In this document: piece after piece, positions 16,100 to 24,308 of the stretch
Layout: every line of letters starts with the position of its first letter
Position numbering within the stretch: the first letter of the stretch is position 1
From: an uncultured Nesterenkonia sp.
Lineage (GTDB): Bacteria > Actinomycetota > Actinomycetes > Actinomycetales > Micrococcaceae
DNA length: 64,000 nt
Assembly (NCBI GenBank): GCA_947494195.1
Contig: CANLUC010000003.1
Coordinates: forward strand, 1-64,000
Direction: 5' to 3'
The notes under the pieces: model-generated
Told to the model about the DNA's origin: nothing
Database searches by the model: none
The model's input: the letters and a program-made list of their open reading frames with translations, nothing else
Made by a program: the position numbers and the translations under genes

Positions 16100-17499
16100 C
16101 CACCGAACAGACCCAGCATGGCACCCTTGCGGTGCTCAACCCTGCCACCGGCGAGACCGTCGGTCGGGTGCACGATCATTCCGGCGAGGAGGCGGCAGCC
16201 CTGGTCGACGCCGCGCAGGCAGGCTTCGAAGCCTGGCGCGCCACCAGCCCGCGGCATCGCTCAGAGGTGCTCACTGCTGCCTTCCTGGGCATGCGCGCCA
16301 ACGCCGAGCGGCTGCGGGACCTGATCGTGGCGGAGAACGGCAAGTCTCGTGCCGATGCGGCGGCCGAGGTGAGCTATGCCAGTGAATTCTTCCGCTGGTA
16401 CGCCGAGGAGGCGGTGCGCACCCCTGGTGAGTACACCGAGGCCCCGGCCGGGGAAGTGCGCAATGTGGTCACCCGGCACCCCGTGGGAGTGGCAGTGCTG
16501 ATCACCCCGTGGAACTTCCCGGCGGCCATGGCGACCCGCAAGATCGGACCGGCCCTGGCAGCAGGCTGCTCGGTGCTGCTCAAGCCCGCCAGCGAGACCC
16601 CGCTGACGGCCTTCGCCATCGCCGAGATCCTCACCGAGGCAGGAGTGCCCGAGGGCGTGGTGCAGGTGGCCGCCTCCAGCAGCGCCAGCACCGTGGTCTC
16701 CGCATGGCTGGCCGATGACCGGGTCCGCAAGCTCTCCTTCACCGGGTCCACCGGCGTCGGCCGCAGGCTCCTCGCCCAGTGCGCGGAGCGGGTGGTCAAC
16801 ACCTCCATGGAGCTCGGCGGCAACGCGCCCTTCATCGTCACCGCTGGAGCTGATATCGATGCCGCGGTGGAAGGAGCCATGCTGGCGAAGTTCCGCAACG
16901 GGGGACAGGCCTGCACGGCAGCCAACCGCTTCTACGTGCATCAGGACGTCCTGGGCGAATTCACCGAGAAGTTCGGCGCCAGGATCGCGGCCCTGCGCGT
17001 GGGAGATCCCGCCCAGGGAGCCGACATCGGGCCTGTCATCACGGAGAAGGCGGCCGCGGAGATCCGCGGTATGGTGCAGCGCGCCCGGGAGCAGGGAGCT
17101 GTCATCGCCGCCCAGGCGCAGCTGCCCGACGACGCGAACCCGGCCTTCCTCGCGCCCACGCTGTTGACTGGGGTCCCCATGGACGCCGAGATCCTCAGCG
17201 AAGAGATCTTCGGCCCGGTGGCCCCCGTGGTCGCATGGACCGACCTGGACGCGATGATCGAACTCGCCAACGCCCCGGAGGTCGGGCTCTCCTCCTACGT
17301 CTACGCAGGGAAGCTGCAGACCGCGATGAAGATCGCGGAACGGCTTGAGGCCGGGATGGTCGGCGTCAACCGCGGGATCGTCTCGGACCCCAGTGCTCCG
17401 TTCGGCGGGGTCAAACAGGCCGGGATAGGCCGCGAGGGCGGCGCCTTCGGGATGGAGGAGTTCACCGAGGTCCAGTACCTCAGCGTCGATTGGTCCTGA
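16096..17499 (+). CDS. gabD: NAD(P)-dependent succinate-semialdehyde dehydrogenase
   Basis: This 467-residue aldehyde dehydrogenase has catalytic Cys273 in GGQACTAANRFYV and Glu239 in SMELGGNAPFIV. The GGNAPFIV and AKFRNGGQAC blocks are typical of GabD/Sad enzymes rather than of HpaE. It would oxidise the succinate semialdehyde released by HpaI to succinate, completing the pathway. The start codon overlaps the monooxygenase stop. A second role on arylacetaldehyde is possible but is not shown by the sequence. Confidence 0.9.
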   Translation: MTTEQTQHGTLAVLNPATGETVGRVHDHSGEEAAALVDAAQAGFEAWRATSPRHRSEVLTAAFLGMRANAERLRDLIVAENGKSRADAAAEVSYASEFFRWYAEEAVRTPGEYTEAPAGEVRNVVTRHPVGVAVLITPWNFPAAMATRKIGPALAAGCSVLLKPASETPLTAFAIAEILTEAGVPEGVVQVAASSSASTVVSAWLADDRVRKLSFTGSTGVGRRLLAQCAERVVNTSMELGGNAPFIVTAGADIDAAVEGAMLAKFRNGGQACTAANRFYVHQDVLGEFTEKFGARIAALRVGDPAQGADIGPVITEKAAAEIRGMVQRAREQGAVIAAQAQLPDDANPAFLAPTLLTGVPMDAEILSEEIFGPVAPVVAWTDLDAMIELANAPEVGLSSYVYAGKLQTAMKIAERLEAGMVGVNRGIVSDPSAPFGGVKQAGIGREGGAFGMEEFTEVQYLSVDWS

Positions 17500-17584
17500 C
17501 AAGGCGATGGTCCTGAAGGAGTCACACTCCTGAGGTCACCACGGTCCTGACGTGTGTCAGGCTGTGCAGAGGAAAGGGACCTGT

Positions 17585-17758
17585 GTGACGTTCAGTTGGG
17601 CAGGATTTCATCCACGCCCTGAGACCGCCCCTTCTTCTCCGCCTTGGCCACATAGTGCGGATAGACCGCGCCGAAGCTCACGTGTCAATCCGATGGGTGC
17701 TCATACGGGTCCTCTCTGCGATCGCACTGAACTGTGGTCCGCTCCGACCCCTCCTTGA
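17585..17758 (+). CDS. Possible leader peptide (57 residues, proline-rich)
   Basis: A GTG at 17585 follows AGAGGAAAGGG at 17568-17578 with 6-base spacing, better than most sites in this window. The peptide is rich in Pro, Ser and Arg, matches no family I know and ends SAPTPP-stop. Its TGA (17756-17758) falls in the loop of the first of two tandem hairpins, so a ribosome finishing or stalling on the final prolines would sit on the left arm of that hairpin. This geometry is typical of attenuation leaders. It may also be chance in GC-rich DNA. Confidence 0.35.
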   Translation: MTFSWAGFHPRPETAPSSPPWPHSADRPRRSSRVNPMGAHTGPLCDRTELWSAPTPP

Positions 17759-17796
17759 GGAGGGGGCAAGGTCCCTCCGCTGGGAGGGGGTGTTTT
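17748..17796 (+). promoter_or_regulatory. Tandem same-arm hairpins, candidate attenuator
   Basis: Hairpin 1 is CCCCTCC-TTGA-GGAGGGG (17748-17765). Hairpin 2 is CCCTCC-GCTG-GGAGGG (17773-17788) followed by GGTGTTTTCTT, which resembles an intrinsic terminator. Because both hairpins use the same arms, the right arm of the first can pair with the left arm of the second to form an antiterminator. It lies about 75 bases before the ABC ATPase gene. Confidence 0.45.
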
Positions 17797-17872
17797 CTTC
17801 GTCGCTGCGATGGACTGGAGTCACCGAACTTCCAGGACAGGCGCAGCCGCGCCGGGACGGACACTGACCACC

Positions 17873-18658
17873 ATGACCACCACCTCACCCAGCATAGAGA
17901 TCTCCCATCTCGCCAAGAGCTATGGCTCCACCCAGGCGGTGACGGACGTCAGCTTCCATGCTGAATCCGGCCGCGTGCTGGCACTGCTCGGCCCCAACGG
18001 GGCCGGCAAGACCACCACGATGCGCATCCTGCTCGGCCTGGCCACCGCGGAGAGCGGACATGCCCTCATCGACGGCAAGGCCTATCCCGCGCTCTCGTCG
18101 CCCGCCCACCGCGTCGGCGCTGTGCTCGACGCCGGCGGGCTCCATACCGACCGCACCGCCCGGGAACACCTGCGCATCACCGCCGCCATGATCGGCGTCG
18201 GCCAGCGCATCATCTCACCCGTGCTCCAGCAGGTCGGCCTGACGGAGGCCGCTGACCGACCCGTGCGCGGCTACTCTCGGGGCATGCGCCAGCGTCTCGC
18301 GCTGGCCAACGCGCTGCTCGGAGACCCCTCGATCCTGGTGCTGGATGAACCGGCCAATGGACTGGACCCGGCAGGCATTCGCTGGCTGCGCCAGTACCTG
18401 CGCTCCTTCGCCGCCCAGGGCGGGACGGTGCTGCTCTCCACTCACGTGCTGACCGAGGTGGCTCTGGTCGCCGATGACCTCGTGATCATTGATCGTGGCC
18501 GAAGCCTCATCAGCGGAGCACTCGACGCTCTCACCGCAGAGAGCGACCTCGAACAGCTCTACCTCTCGATGACCTCCGTCGGCTCAGACCAGCACTCCCA
18601 GTACACCCCCGGCAACCTGGCCGGCTCCACCTCGACAGATCGTGAGACCCTGCGATGA
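17873..18658 (+). CDS. ABC transporter ATP-binding protein (drug/lantibiotic exporter type)
   Basis: The 261-residue ATPase has Walker A GPNGAGKTT (residues 40-48), a signature-type YSRGMRQRLALANALL and Walker B ILVLDEPANGLDP. It resembles CcmA/BcrA-like ATPases that pair with a separate six-helix permease in antimicrobial resistance or bacteriocin immunity exporters. The permease follows with a 4-base overlap, and a two-component system completes the unit. Expression may depend on the leader at 17585-17796. Confidence 0.92.
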   Translation: MTTTSPSIEISHLAKSYGSTQAVTDVSFHAESGRVLALLGPNGAGKTTTMRILLGLATAESGHALIDGKAYPALSSPAHRVGAVLDAGGLHTDRTAREHLRITAAMIGVGQRIISPVLQQVGLTEAADRPVRGYSRGMRQRLALANALLGDPSILVLDEPANGLDPAGIRWLRQYLRSFAAQGGTVLLSTHVLTEVALVADDLVIIDRGRSLISGALDALTAESDLEQLYLSMTSVGSDQHSQYTPGNLAGSTSTDRETLR

Positions 18659-19461
18659 TCCGCGCCGAACTGCTCAAAATGACCACCACGAAGGCCCCGA
18701 AGATCGCCGCCGCCGTCGGCATCCTCGGTGTCGCCGCCACCGGGCTCGCCAGCGGGTGGCTGCTGCCGGCCATCAGCCACATGGATCCCGATCTGCAGGA
18801 CAGCGTCGCGCAGATGGCCACCTCTACAGCGGATCAGCAGCTCGCGGCCATGAACGTCCTGGGCGGGGGCTCGCTCTCCAGCGGCTCCGTCAGCATCGGA
18901 CTCATCGCCGTGCTGCTCCTCGGCGCACTGATCGCGACGACGGACTTCCGCCACGGCGGCATCATCAACGCCGCCCTCGCCTCACCTCGCCGGGGCCGCA
19001 TCATGGGAGCCAAGACGGCCGCCACCGTCGTGGCGATGGTGGTCCTGGGCCTCTGCTACGCGTTCGTGCAGGGACTTCTGGTGGCGGTCGCCCCCAGCAC
19101 CCTTGGGGCCGGAGGGTTCTCGGCAAGCTGGTTCGACGTCGCCGATGTGCTCGGCCGCGGGATTCTTGTGCTGATTCCACTGGGCGTGCTCGGCCTGGCT
19201 GCCGGGATGCTCATCCGCAGCCAGAGCGCCACCTTCCTGGTGCTCATCGGCGCCGCCGTCGCCGATGTCACCCTCGGGGCGATCCTCGCCGTCATCCCTG
19301 CCACCAGCAGCTGGGCCAGCTACACCCCGCTGGCGCTGGTCTCCACAGCAACAGGCCCGTCCGGGGGCGCCGACGCAGGCCTGGCCCTGGGCATCCTGAC
19401 TATGATGGCGCTGGCAGCGGCAAGCGTGGCCTGGGTGACGCTGCGCCGCCGGGACCTCTGA
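18655..19461 (+). CDS. ABC transporter permease
   Basis: This 268-residue membrane protein has about six transmembrane segments: one near residues 20-40 and the others between 75 and 260. It carries the FRHGGIINAALASPRRGRIMGAK block common to ABC-2 type permeases that partner BcrA-like ATPases. The ATG overlaps the ATPase stop, which signals coupled translation. The export substrate is unknown. Confidence 0.88.
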   Translation: MIRAELLKMTTTKAPKIAAAVGILGVAATGLASGWLLPAISHMDPDLQDSVAQMATSTADQQLAAMNVLGGGSLSSGSVSIGLIAVLLLGALIATTDFRHGGIINAALASPRRGRIMGAKTAATVVAMVVLGLCYAFVQGLLVAVAPSTLGAGGFSASWFDVADVLGRGILVLIPLGVLGLAAGMLIRSQSATFLVLIGAAVADVTLGAILAVIPATSSWASYTPLALVSTATGPSGGADAGLALGILTMMALAAASVAWVTLRRRDL

Positions 19462-19496
19462 GACTCGCCATCCGGTCTGGTGACAGGAGAACACCC

Positions 19497-20732
19497 ATGA
19501 AGCACTCCACGGCTGACGTGCCCACCGCGCATACCTGGACGTGGACCCCCTCATTGGTCATCCTGGCCATCATCCCGCTGCTCTTCGCTGTGCCGGAGTT
19601 CCTGAACTCCGGCACAGCGGTGCTTCTCACCACCGCAACACTCGTGGTCCAGGCGGTCCTGCTGCTGGGCAGCTGGAGATGGCCCGGGACCATCCTGGCG
19701 ATGGTCACACTCAGCGACGCGCTGCTCTTCGCGCTGGATGAGGGCAATACCAGCGCTGGGCTCGCGGTGCTCTTCGCCGCCTATGCCACCAGGCGATCGC
19801 TGCCCCGTGACGCCGCAGCTCGACGGATCATCCCCTGGGCCGTGTTCAGCGTGATCGTGGCCGCGACCACCGGCGCCACCGGCGAGCTGGCCCAGTACGG
19901 TGAGATCCCGCTGGCCCTTGCCCGCGGGGTCGTGCTCTTCGGACTCGCCTGGCTGGCCGCCGAGATTCTGATCGGACGGGCCCAGCTGATCCAGGCACTG
20001 ATCGAACGCGCCGAGATCGCCGAGCGCGAGCAGGAGCTCGTCGCCGCGCAGGCGGTCCAGGACCAGCGCACCCTGATCGCCCGGGAGCTGCACGACATCG
20101 CAGCCCACCACCTCACCGGGATCATCGTCAGCACCCAAGCCGCCAGCGCCCTGGCGCAGACCGACCCACAGGCCCAGCGAGGGTACCTGAACTCGGTGCA
20201 GCGGGACGCCCGCTCGGCGCTGGAGAACCTGCGCCGCACGCTCGGTCTGCTGCGCGCCGAAGAAGGTTCCACCACGCTCGGCGCCCCCTCGATGGCCGAT
20301 CTGCCCCAGGTCATCGAGGACGCCGAATCCCGTGGCACCCCGGTGGAGCTGCACCAGCAGGGTCAGGCCTGGCAGCTGGGACCGGTGGCCGGCGTCGTCG
20401 TCATCCGCGGCATCCAGGAGGCGCTGGCCAACATCACCAAACACGCCCCCGGAGCCCGAGCGCGGCTCACCGTGGACTGGGGGAGTGATCAGCTGAGCAT
20501 CGAGGTCCACGACGACGGCGCCGCTGAGCCCGCCACGTCCCTGCCGGCCAGCGGTTATGGGCTCACCGGGCTGCGCGAACGCCTGAGGCTGGTCCACGGG
20601 ACCATGGAGGCCGAGCCGAGGGCATCCGGCTGGCGCACCGCGTTCAGGATTCCGCGCGAGCCCACCGAGAGCGCCGAACCCTCCGTGAGAGCCGAAACCG
20701 CCGAACCCGCCGTGAAGGGACAGCTGCTGTGA
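19497..20732 (+). CDS. Sensor histidine kinase, NarL/DesK class
   Basis: The 411-residue protein has about five N-terminal membrane helices (residues 18-165), a short linker coiled coil rich in Glu and Ala, then a HisKA_3 dimerisation domain with phospho-acceptor His199 in ARELHDIAAHHLTG and a C-terminal ATPase domain (NITKHAPGARA, HDDGA, GYGLTGLRERL). There is no periplasmic sensor domain, so it may sense membrane state or work with the adjacent exporter, as Bce- and DesK-like kinases do. ACAGGAGA precedes the ATG. It is in line with the ABC genes and overlaps the response regulator. Confidence 0.92.
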   Translation: MKHSTADVPTAHTWTWTPSLVILAIIPLLFAVPEFLNSGTAVLLTTATLVVQAVLLLGSWRWPGTILAMVTLSDALLFALDEGNTSAGLAVLFAAYATRRSLPRDAAARRIIPWAVFSVIVAATTGATGELAQYGEIPLALARGVVLFGLAWLAAEILIGRAQLIQALIERAEIAEREQELVAAQAVQDQRTLIARELHDIAAHHLTGIIVSTQAASALAQTDPQAQRGYLNSVQRDARSALENLRRTLGLLRAEEGSTTLGAPSMADLPQVIEDAESRGTPVELHQQGQAWQLGPVAGVVVIRGIQEALANITKHAPGARARLTVDWGSDQLSIEVHDDGAAEPATSLPASGYGLTGLRERLRLVHGTMEAEPRASGWRTAFRIPREPTESAEPSVRAETAEPAVKGQLL

Positions 20733-21436
20733 TCACCGTGCTCATCGTCGATGACCAGCCCGTGGTCCGTGCGGGGCTCTCCGTGGTGCTCGACGCCGAA
20801 CCGGACCTGCAGGTGCTCGGCCAAGCAGCAGATGGAGCGGAAGCCGCCCGGCTGACGGCAGAACTCGCGCCAGACGTGGTGTGCATGGACGTGCGCATGC
20901 CCGGCTCGGACGGGATCACCGCCACCCGAGAGATCATCGGCTCCGGGTCCGCCGCCAAGGTCCTGATTCTGACCACCTTCGACATCGATGAGTACGTCTT
21001 CGCCGCACTCGAAGCCGGGGCCTCAGGATTCCTGCTCAAGGGCGCCGAGGAAGCGGTGATCGCCCAGGCCATCCGTTCGGTGGCCGCCGGCGGGGGAACC
21101 CTCGATCAGCGCATCACCCACAAGGTCATCACCGAGTTCGCCCAGCGCCGCAGCGGCACATGGGCCGGGACCGAGCTGGGCGCGGTCACGCCGGGAGCCC
21201 CTGCACGGGAGAACGACACTCTCAAGACCCCTGCGCTGACGCCCCGGGAGACGGAGGTGCTGCGACTGATCACCCAGGGTCTCTCCAACGCCGAGATCGC
21301 GGAGTCCCTCTTCGTGGAGGTGACCACCGTGAAGTACCACGTGCAGTCGATCCTGATGAAGACCCAGAGCCGGGACCGGCTGCAGGCAGCCATCTGGGGA
21401 CTGCGTCACGGCGTCGCCCCAGGGGATTTCCGTTGA
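20729..21436 (+). CDS. LuxR/NarL-type response regulator
   Basis: This 235-residue regulator has a receiver domain (VDDQ at 8-10, phospho-acceptor Asp54 in VCMDVRMPG, Lys in FLLKGA) and a C-terminal LuxR helix-turn-helix (LTPRETEVLRLITQGLSNAE). The GTG start overlaps the kinase stop. It is expected to control the upstream exporter genes. The 90 bases after it hold no terminator. Confidence 0.93.
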   Translation: MITVLIVDDQPVVRAGLSVVLDAEPDLQVLGQAADGAEAARLTAELAPDVVCMDVRMPGSDGITATREIIGSGSAAKVLILTTFDIDEYVFAALEAGASGFLLKGAEEAVIAQAIRSVAAGGGTLDQRITHKVITEFAQRRSGTWAGTELGAVTPGAPARENDTLKTPALTPRETEVLRLITQGLSNAEIAESLFVEVTTVKYHVQSILMKTQSRDRLQAAIWGLRHGVAPGDFR

Positions 21437-21526
21437 CCCCCTTGAGTCGAGACCCGCTGGAAGTGCCCAGCCCGGAGTGACAGGATCGTGGATGCAGCAC
21501 CAGGCACCAACTCTGAGAGGAACACG

Positions 21527-22570
21527 ATGAAAGCACTCCAGTACGTCGCCATCGGCCAGCCGCCCGAAGTCCGTGAAGTCCCCACGCCAGAACCCGGTCC
21601 GGGCGAGGTCAGGCTGCGGATCACCGCCGCCGGCGCCTGCCACTCCGACAGCTTCGTGATGAGTCTGAGCGAGGAGCAGTACGCGGAGTTCGGCTATCCG
21701 CTGCCCATGACGCTGGGTCATGAGGGGGTCGGCGTCGTCGATTCGTTGGGGGAGGGGGCAACCGGCGTGGAGCTCGGTGACGCCGTCGCCGTCTACGGTC
21801 CGCTGGGCTGCGGCCGCTGCCACTCCTGCGCCCAGGGCTTCGAGAACTACTGCCCGCATGCAGCGGGCATGGGGATCACGCCTCCGGGCCTCGGCCGGGA
21901 CGGAGCGATGGCGGAGTACCTGATCGTCAGCGACCCGCGCCTGCTGATCCCGATCAAGGATCTGGATCCGGTCAAGAGCGTGGCGCTGACCGACGCGGGA
22001 CTCACCCCCTACCACGCGATCAAGGGCTCCCTGGACCTGCTGGTGCCGGGAAGCGTGGCCGTGGTCGTCGGTGTCGGCGGCCTCGGGCACATCGCCGTGC
22101 AGCTGCTGCGCAGCCTCACCTCGGCCACCGTGGTGGCGCTGGACATCAGTCAGGACAAGCTCGAGTTCGCCCGTGAGGTGGGGGCTCACCATGCCTTCCT
22201 CTCCGACGACGACGCCGCCGCGAACATCGCGGAGGCCGTCGGCCCGGGACCGGTCACCGCCATCTTCGACTTCGTCACCAATGAACCGGTGATGAAGATC
22301 GCCCGCTCGCTCAGCGGTCCACGCACCGATCTCGTGCTCGTCGGTGCGGGGGCTGTGGAGACCAGCGTGGGTCTGCTCGGGCAGCCCTACGGTTCGCGGA
22401 TCCGTGCCCCGTACTGGGGTGCGCGCCCGGAGCTGATGGAGGTCGTTGAACTCGCCCGGACCGGCCACCTCGAGGTGGAGACCGAGCAGTTCAGCATGGA
22501 CCAGGCGCCTGAGGCGTACCGCAAGCTGCACGACGGGGAGCTGCGTGGCCGCGCCGTCGTCGTGCCCTGA
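21527..22570 (+). CDS. Zinc-dependent alcohol dehydrogenase (MDR family)
   Basis: This 347-residue medium-chain dehydrogenase has catalytic-zinc residues in GACHSDSF and LGHEGVG, and the structural-zinc cysteine cluster CGRCHSCAQGFENYC. The NAD-binding Rossmann motif is VVVGVGGLGHIAV. The ATG at 21527 follows GAGAGGAA; the frame upstream to 21488 is less likely coding. It resembles AdhA-like alcohol dehydrogenases of actinobacteria. The substrate is unknown. Confidence 0.9.
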   Translation: MKALQYVAIGQPPEVREVPTPEPGPGEVRLRITAAGACHSDSFVMSLSEEQYAEFGYPLPMTLGHEGVGVVDSLGEGATGVELGDAVAVYGPLGCGRCHSCAQGFENYCPHAAGMGITPPGLGRDGAMAEYLIVSDPRLLIPIKDLDPVKSVALTDAGLTPYHAIKGSLDLLVPGSVAVVVGVGGLGHIAVQLLRSLTSATVVALDISQDKLEFAREVGAHHAFLSDDDAAANIAEAVGPGPVTAIFDFVTNEPVMKIARSLSGPRTDLVLVGAGAVETSVGLLGQPYGSRIRAPYWGARPELMEVVELARTGHLEVETEQFSMDQAPEAYRKLHDGELRGRAVVVP

Positions 22571-22695
22571 GGCGTCACCGCCAAACACCTGGCGCGCGTG
22601 AGCGCAGTGGGTAGAGTGGTAGCTGACGGGGATGGCCCTCATTGCGGGGGCGCCACCCCCGTCGGCTGCCACGACGCCCCCGCGGGAGCGTCCTC

Positions 22696-23703
22696 ATGAG
22701 CCACGACACTCATCACACCACCCGGCCGATCCCCTTCGAGCCCGCCCGGCGGGAGCTCGGGGTCATCGTAGGTTTCGACGGCTCCAAGCAGGCGTTCCTG
22801 GCACTGCACTACGCGGCGCGCGCCTCCCGTCGCAGCGGACGCGTGCTGACTGTGATCACCGCCTTCACCGTCCCGACACCGCTGTACACGACCCTGGCTG
22901 CCCTGCCTGAGCAGTCCGAGGCTGAAGGCCATCTTGCAGCTGCCAAGAAGGTGCTCGAAGAAGCTCGCAGCTACCTCACGGATTACCCGGGGAAGGTCAT
23001 CTACCGGGCCGAACGTGGCGATGCCGCCGGGGTGCTGGTGGACCTCTCCAGCATCGCCGAACTGGCGGTCGTGGGCGCGCGCGGCCGCGGCGGTTTCCTC
23101 GGACGAGTTCTGGGGTCCGTGTCCGCAGCGCTGCCCGCCCACGCCGACTGCCCCACCGTCGTGGTGCCTCGGCAGTATCAGGTCGGCGACGCCGAGGGCG
23201 AGGCGCGGTTCGAGCCGAGCCCGGACCAGCGTCCGGTGGTCGTGGGAATCGACGGCTCAGCCCAGAGCCGTGTCGCCACGCTCCAGGCAGCCCAGGCCGC
23301 GCAGAACCGCGGGGTCGCGCTGCACCTGCTGCTCGCTCTTCCTTCCCTGGAGGGATGGCTGGAGTGGTATCCGGAGCTGGACGCCCCCGAGGAGGCGGTC
23401 ACTGATCGCCGGAAGACGCAACTGGAGCAGTCGCTGGAGGCCGAGGTGGAGTGGCTGAAAAGGCACTACCCCTCCTTGGAGGTCACGGCACAGGTCAGGC
23501 CGGGGGATCCCACCGCGCTGTTGGCCAGAGAGACGGACCAGGCACAGCTGACGGTCATCGGCACACGCGGCCGAGGCGAGATCGCGGGCACGATGCTCGG
23601 TTCTGTCTCGCGCGGAGTGCTGCACAAGGCCACAGGTCCAGTGATGGTCGTGCCCTATCTCAAGGACGACCGGTTGGCGGATCAGCCGGAGTTCATTCGG
23701 TGA
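22696..23703 (+). CDS. Tandem universal stress protein
   Basis: The 335-residue protein consists of two UspA domains, about residues 15-160 and 180-325. Both keep the ATP-binding signature G-2X-G-9X-G-S/T (GARGRGGFLGRVLGSVS and GTRGRGEIAGTMLGSVS). Such proteins are linked to dormancy, hypoxia and oxidative stress in actinobacteria. It starts at ATG 22696 after CGGGAGCG and overlaps the next gene. Confidence 0.92.
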   Translation: MSHDTHHTTRPIPFEPARRELGVIVGFDGSKQAFLALHYAARASRRSGRVLTVITAFTVPTPLYTTLAALPEQSEAEGHLAAAKKVLEEARSYLTDYPGKVIYRAERGDAAGVLVDLSSIAELAVVGARGRGGFLGRVLGSVSAALPAHADCPTVVVPRQYQVGDAEGEARFEPSPDQRPVVVGIDGSAQSRVATLQAAQAAQNRGVALHLLLALPSLEGWLEWYPELDAPEEAVTDRRKTQLEQSLEAEVEWLKRHYPSLEVTAQVRPGDPTALLARETDQAQLTVIGTRGRGEIAGTMLGSVSRGVLHKATGPVMVVPYLKDDRLADQPEFIR

Positions 23704-24266
23704 GCAGCCCGGTGAGCGGCCCGGCGAGCAGCCTGGTGCCGCGCATCGTTCTGGTCCGCGCCGTGAACGTCGGCGGCACCGCGAAGCTGCCCATGGCGCA
23801 GTGGCGGGCGCTTGCCGAATCGCTCGGCGCAACGCGGGTGAGGACCTATATCGCCTCCGGCAACATGGTGTGCGCCCCGGAAGGTGACCCGGAGGCCTTT
23901 GACCGCGCGCTGGAGGCTGCCGTGGAGCGCCAGCTTGGCTTCTTCCGCGAGGTGATCAGCCGCTCCGTCCAGCAGGTCAGCGCCGCGCTGGCTGCGCACC
24001 CCTTCGAGGAACTCGACCCCCGCTTCTCCTACATCACGTTCCTGGCCGGAGAGCCCACCGCTGAGGCGGTGGCGAAGGCGCAGAGCTTCGAGACCGGCGC
24101 AGACGAATGGAGGGTCATCGGCCAGGAGATGCACATCCGCTACGCCGAAGGTGCCGGCCGGGCCCAGATGAAGGACGCCGCGATCGGGCAGGCGCTGGGC
24201 GTGCCCGGCACGGCGCGGAACCTCAACACGGTGCGCCGGCTCATCACCCTCGCCTCCGAGTCCTGA
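23700..24266 (+). CDS. DUF1697 family protein
   Basis: This 188-residue cytoplasmic protein begins at a GTG that overlaps the stress-protein stop, so it is probably translated from the same mRNA. LVRAVNVGGTAKLPMAQWRA and TYIASGNMVC are the conserved N-terminal blocks of DUF1697. MKDAAIGQALGVPGTARN is the conserved C-terminal block. No biochemical function is established for the family. Confidence 0.9.
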   Translation: MSSPVSGPASSLVPRIVLVRAVNVGGTAKLPMAQWRALAESLGATRVRTYIASGNMVCAPEGDPEAFDRALEAAVERQLGFFREVISRSVQQVSAALAAHPFEELDPRFSYITFLAGEPTAEAVAKAQSFETGADEWRVIGQEMHIRYAEGAGRAQMKDAAIGQALGVPGTARNLNTVRRLITLASES

Positions 24267-24308
24267 TGGGATCTGCCGAGCGCATGCCACGCGGGTAAGC
24301 CCGTATTG

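Larger units (their letters stand above)
17500..17872 (+). other. 373-base leader region between the hpa operon and the ABC exporter genes
   Basis: The region begins with a small hairpin (AGGAGT-CAC-ACTCCT at 17517-17531) that may end the hpa operon. It then holds a proline-rich leader reading frame with a strong ribosome site (17585-17758) and two tandem hairpins with the same arms (17748-17765 and 17773-17788). The rest, 17797-17872, is unremarkable; there is only a weak GGGACGG before the exporter start at 17873. I could not place a convincing promoter. Confidence 0.5.

Noticed and set aside
17655-17867. A 70-codon frame in the exporter leader ([11 protein letters not shown]...)
   Set aside because: No ribosome site precedes it, and it runs straight through both hairpins; the overlapping frame ending at 17758 has a better ribosome site and stop position.
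18642-19496. Extension of the histidine kinase frame upstream over the ABC permease
   Set aside because: The upstream part is out of frame with the permease, Arg/His-rich and unconserved; ATG 19497 has a strong ribosome site and gives the family length.
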